Shown here piece after piece: positions 32,975 to 35,192 of a stretch of 35,192 nucleotides of DNA. Numbering within the stretch: the stretch's first letter is position 1; every line of letters begins with the position of its first letter. Both the position numbers and the translations under genes were made by a program. Below the pieces are notes generated by a model that searched no databases, had not been told where the DNA came from, and worked only from the letters and a program-made list of their open reading frames with translations. The stretch is from Scytalidium lignicola (lineage: Eukaryota > Ascomycota > Leotiomycetes). The stretch lies in NCBI GenBank assembly GCA_002812745.2, contig NCSJ02000413.1:1-35192 (forward strand). Reading direction: 5' to 3'.

Positions 32975-34521
32975 ATGTCAGACATCTCTCCTAGATCTCT
33001 CGATACAGCTAGTAGTAGCAGCACTCCGCCGACCTCCAATGCGGGGCTATTTGTGGCTTGGAGGCCTGAAGACGCCCCGATCCGCAAAGGTCTCCCTCGT
33101 CTGTATCATAAGAAATCTCGAAATGGCTGCCAACGTTGTCGAGCCCGGCGTGTCAAAGTAGGCTTAGCTCCTTCTTTTGAGTGAAATCTCTCCTAGCGGC
33201 GAATTATATAATTGTAGTAGTCCATCTTTAAGCGCCGGAGACCAGCTGTTGCAGTTCTCTGTTTCCTTTGTAATTCCCCATTTTGACGTCGCCCGACAGT
33301 CACGAGCGACTGAGTGTTTACTTCAATTCAATCCCAAGACAGATTCTAATAACCAGCAGTGTGATGAAGTCCACCCAGTGTGTGGAAGCTGCCAACGGCA
33401 TCGGGTCAATTGTGTCTATGGGCGACCTTTACCCACCAGAACTTCCGAACGACTAGCTGGTAATAACCAATCAGAAGATCAGAACGAAGCCTACTCTGAA
33501 ACTACAGATCTGTTTGAAGAAACTCCAGAGGCAAGAAAACGGAGACTCCTTGAACTTAAACTTCTCCATCACTATATGACTAAAGCCGGTTCAACTGTTT
33601 TCATACCATCATCTTCACCCATTGAAAATATGGCGCGAGAAGTATGGACTGCGGGAGTACCACGTCTTGCATTCCAAAATGACTCACTTTTATATTCTAT
33701 GCATTCCGTTGCTGCTTTGCACCTCGCCAATACTGAACCCCAAAACATCAATATAATAAAAGCATCGAGCATGTATCTAGACCTTGCCATCCAAGCGCAT
33801 AAAGATGAAGTCGCTCGACTTAACAAGACGAATGCAGACGCAATCATTCTAACATCAAGTCTCATTCGCCTCAGCGCCGTTGCCATGCTACAGGAGAGAG
33901 ACTTTCAACCATATACCTCTCCAACTTAATGGCTGTCAATAACAAATGAAGCAAGGAGTGTTTTTATGGAAGCATCGAGATTAGTCGCCGATGATCCAAC
34001 ATCCCTAACTAGAATCCTATTAACCAATTCATCCGAGATAACTGGCAACGGTGCAGTTTTCTAAAGCACAAAGCCATGGGAAGTCGATGTAACATTTAGA
34101 GAGTCGTATCGACAAGGCCTTACTTATCTCCTTGATCGAACCAAGAGTAATATAAAGAATGAACCTTGGAATTTGGAAATCCAAGAAGCTTACGGAACGA
34201 CAATAAATTTCATCGGACGTGTACGCCTTACTATCGACGCTAGGAAGCATGCTGGAGATGCCCTAAGGTTATTGATTGTATTCCCGATGATGATTCAGAT
34301 ACGATTTATCGATTTGATAGAAGACGAACAGCTAAGAGCATTGGTCGTACTTACACATTACTTCACTCTTCTTTCAAGGTATCGGACGNTTTTGGTGGGT
34401 TGGTGGTGCGGGTGAGAAGGAAGTTCAGGGAATCTGGTCAGCGCTGCCGGTGGAGTGGCGACATCTTCTGGAGTGGCCATTAAAAGCCATAGAAGAGGAG
34501 CCTCTTCTTGCTCAGGAGTAA
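32975..34521 (+). pseudogene. Zn2Cys6 regulator (Upc2-like type), two stops and an N frameshift
   Basis: Exon 1 (32975-33157) and exon 2 (33360-34521), separated by a 202-nt intron, encode about 448 codons. HKKSRNGCQRCRARRVK joins CDEVHPVCGSCQRHRVNC in frame to give a perfect C-x2-C-x6-C-x6-C-x2-C-x6-C cluster. LLELKLLHHYMTKAG, LLYSMHSVAALHLANTE and WSALPVEWRHLLEWPL follow. This is the layout of Zn2Cys6 proteins related to sterol-uptake regulators (Upc2-like). Stops at 33927-33929 (TAA, in QPYTSPT-stop-WLSITNEARSVF) and 34062-34064 (TAA) interrupt exon 2. The N at 34389 shifts the frame, and dropping it restores the C terminus. The first stop fits a former CAA. Unusual intron length suggests either a second decayed intron boundary or an insertion. 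Confidence 0.85.
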
Positions 34522-35192
34522 ATCTTTAGGTGTTGGAACTTAATGTTTGAGTCGAGGCTTTAAAACGTAGTAATGAAATTAGATATGAAATTCCCATATA
34601 TTATATTAAATAAATTTATATCATTGGATGAATCAACCAATGGTCAGCATCTGATAAATTCAAATTTCATATTCGTAAATATGACGATATGAAGTCGAAA
34701 TGAAATAGAAATTATAGAATATTCCAAGGTACAAGTTAAGATTTCACACAATATATGACGCTTTACGTTAGAAATAATGAATTTGTTACTGTTTAATAAG
34801 ATCAGGAATTATAAATGTAGCAGGCACAATTAAGATGATTAATTCGAGCTACTAACATGAAGTGGTGGACGTTGTAGTCTTATGAGCTACAGCTTTTGCC
34901 ACGTTTGTTGCGTTTTTACTTGTACAGTATGTACGCAAGTATCAAATTCATCAATAGTTTACGAGCCGGGTGCCGTATATCTGTGTCGCGCAGCATGCAT
35001 TGCAATAACAATCATGAAAATTAGGCATAAAATATCAATTTAATTGGGAGTAGTTTATTTCTATCATTTTATAAGTATATTGACTTAATGCTCCTGTATT
35101 AGAAATTAAATCTATCTGATTTGGTAATACATTATTCTATTCTTTTATAATTACAATTTCAATCGCTTGCTTGGTTATTGGTTGCATTTTGC
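34522..35192. other. AT-rich end of the window without a gene
   Basis: Very AT-rich, only short frames, no motif, repeat or structural RNA seen. Confidence 0.5.

Overview
The window looks like accessory DNA from a filamentous ascomycete. Genes carry short GT-AG introns (about 44-100 nt) with CTAAC-type branch points, and three genes encode Zn2Cys6 binuclear-cluster regulators. Other families present are typical of fungi: HET, ABCC, UNC-93-type MFS, pisatin-demethylase-like P450 and a pogo/Fot-type transposon. The protein flavour suggests Leotiomycetes, but I cannot prove that without a search. All splice models here were made by eye, using reading-frame continuity and family motifs.

Layout. 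1-6000 is mostly AT-rich gene-poor DNA. It holds a HET-gene N-terminal remnant (about 1311-1718, -), an aldehyde dehydrogenase C-terminal remnant (2296-2583, +) and one intact four-helix membrane-protein gene (3198-4032, -). 6002-19664 is the best preserved part: a TfdA/TauD-type 2-oxoglutarate dioxygenase (-) divergent from a cytochrome P450 (+, one nonsense codon), a PuuE/HpPgdA-type hydrolase (+), an UNC-93/DUF895 MFS transporter (+), and a divergent pair of Zn2Cys6 regulators (642 aa on -, 479 aa on +). 19959-21921 holds two decayed genes of unrecognised family. 22556-24891 is a 2336-bp pogo/Fot-like DNA transposon with a TA duplication and perfect 154-bp terminal inverted repeats around a stop-riddled transposase. 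25423-27264 is an ABCC transporter pseudogene abutting an integrase-like fragment. 28777-30377 is an apparently intact HMG-CoA synthase with unusual substitutions and a GC-AG intron. 30877-32476 and 32975-34521 are a nonsense-riddled Gly-rich-tail protein gene and a Zn2Cys6 regulator pseudogene.

How genes may work together (inference). The 6-19.7 kb block has the make-up of a small pathway cluster: two oxidative enzymes sharing a promoter region, a C-N hydrolase, a membrane carrier and two regulators. I propose it acts on a small nitrogen-containing (imide, ureide or amide-like) compound; this is a hypothesis. The right-hand block (ABCC transporter, HMG-CoA synthase paralogue, Zn2Cys6 regulator) may be the relic of a second, terpenoid-linked cluster.

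Two window-wide signals matter for anyone using the annotation. First, many genes keep their reading frame but carry nonsense codons where Trp, Gln or Arg codons are expected. This is the pattern left by C-to-T/G-to-A mutation such as repeat-induced point mutation (RIP). Second, most single N characters sit beside A/T homopolymers; in all four cases that fall in coding remnants, deleting the N restores the frame, so they look like spurious inserted bases.
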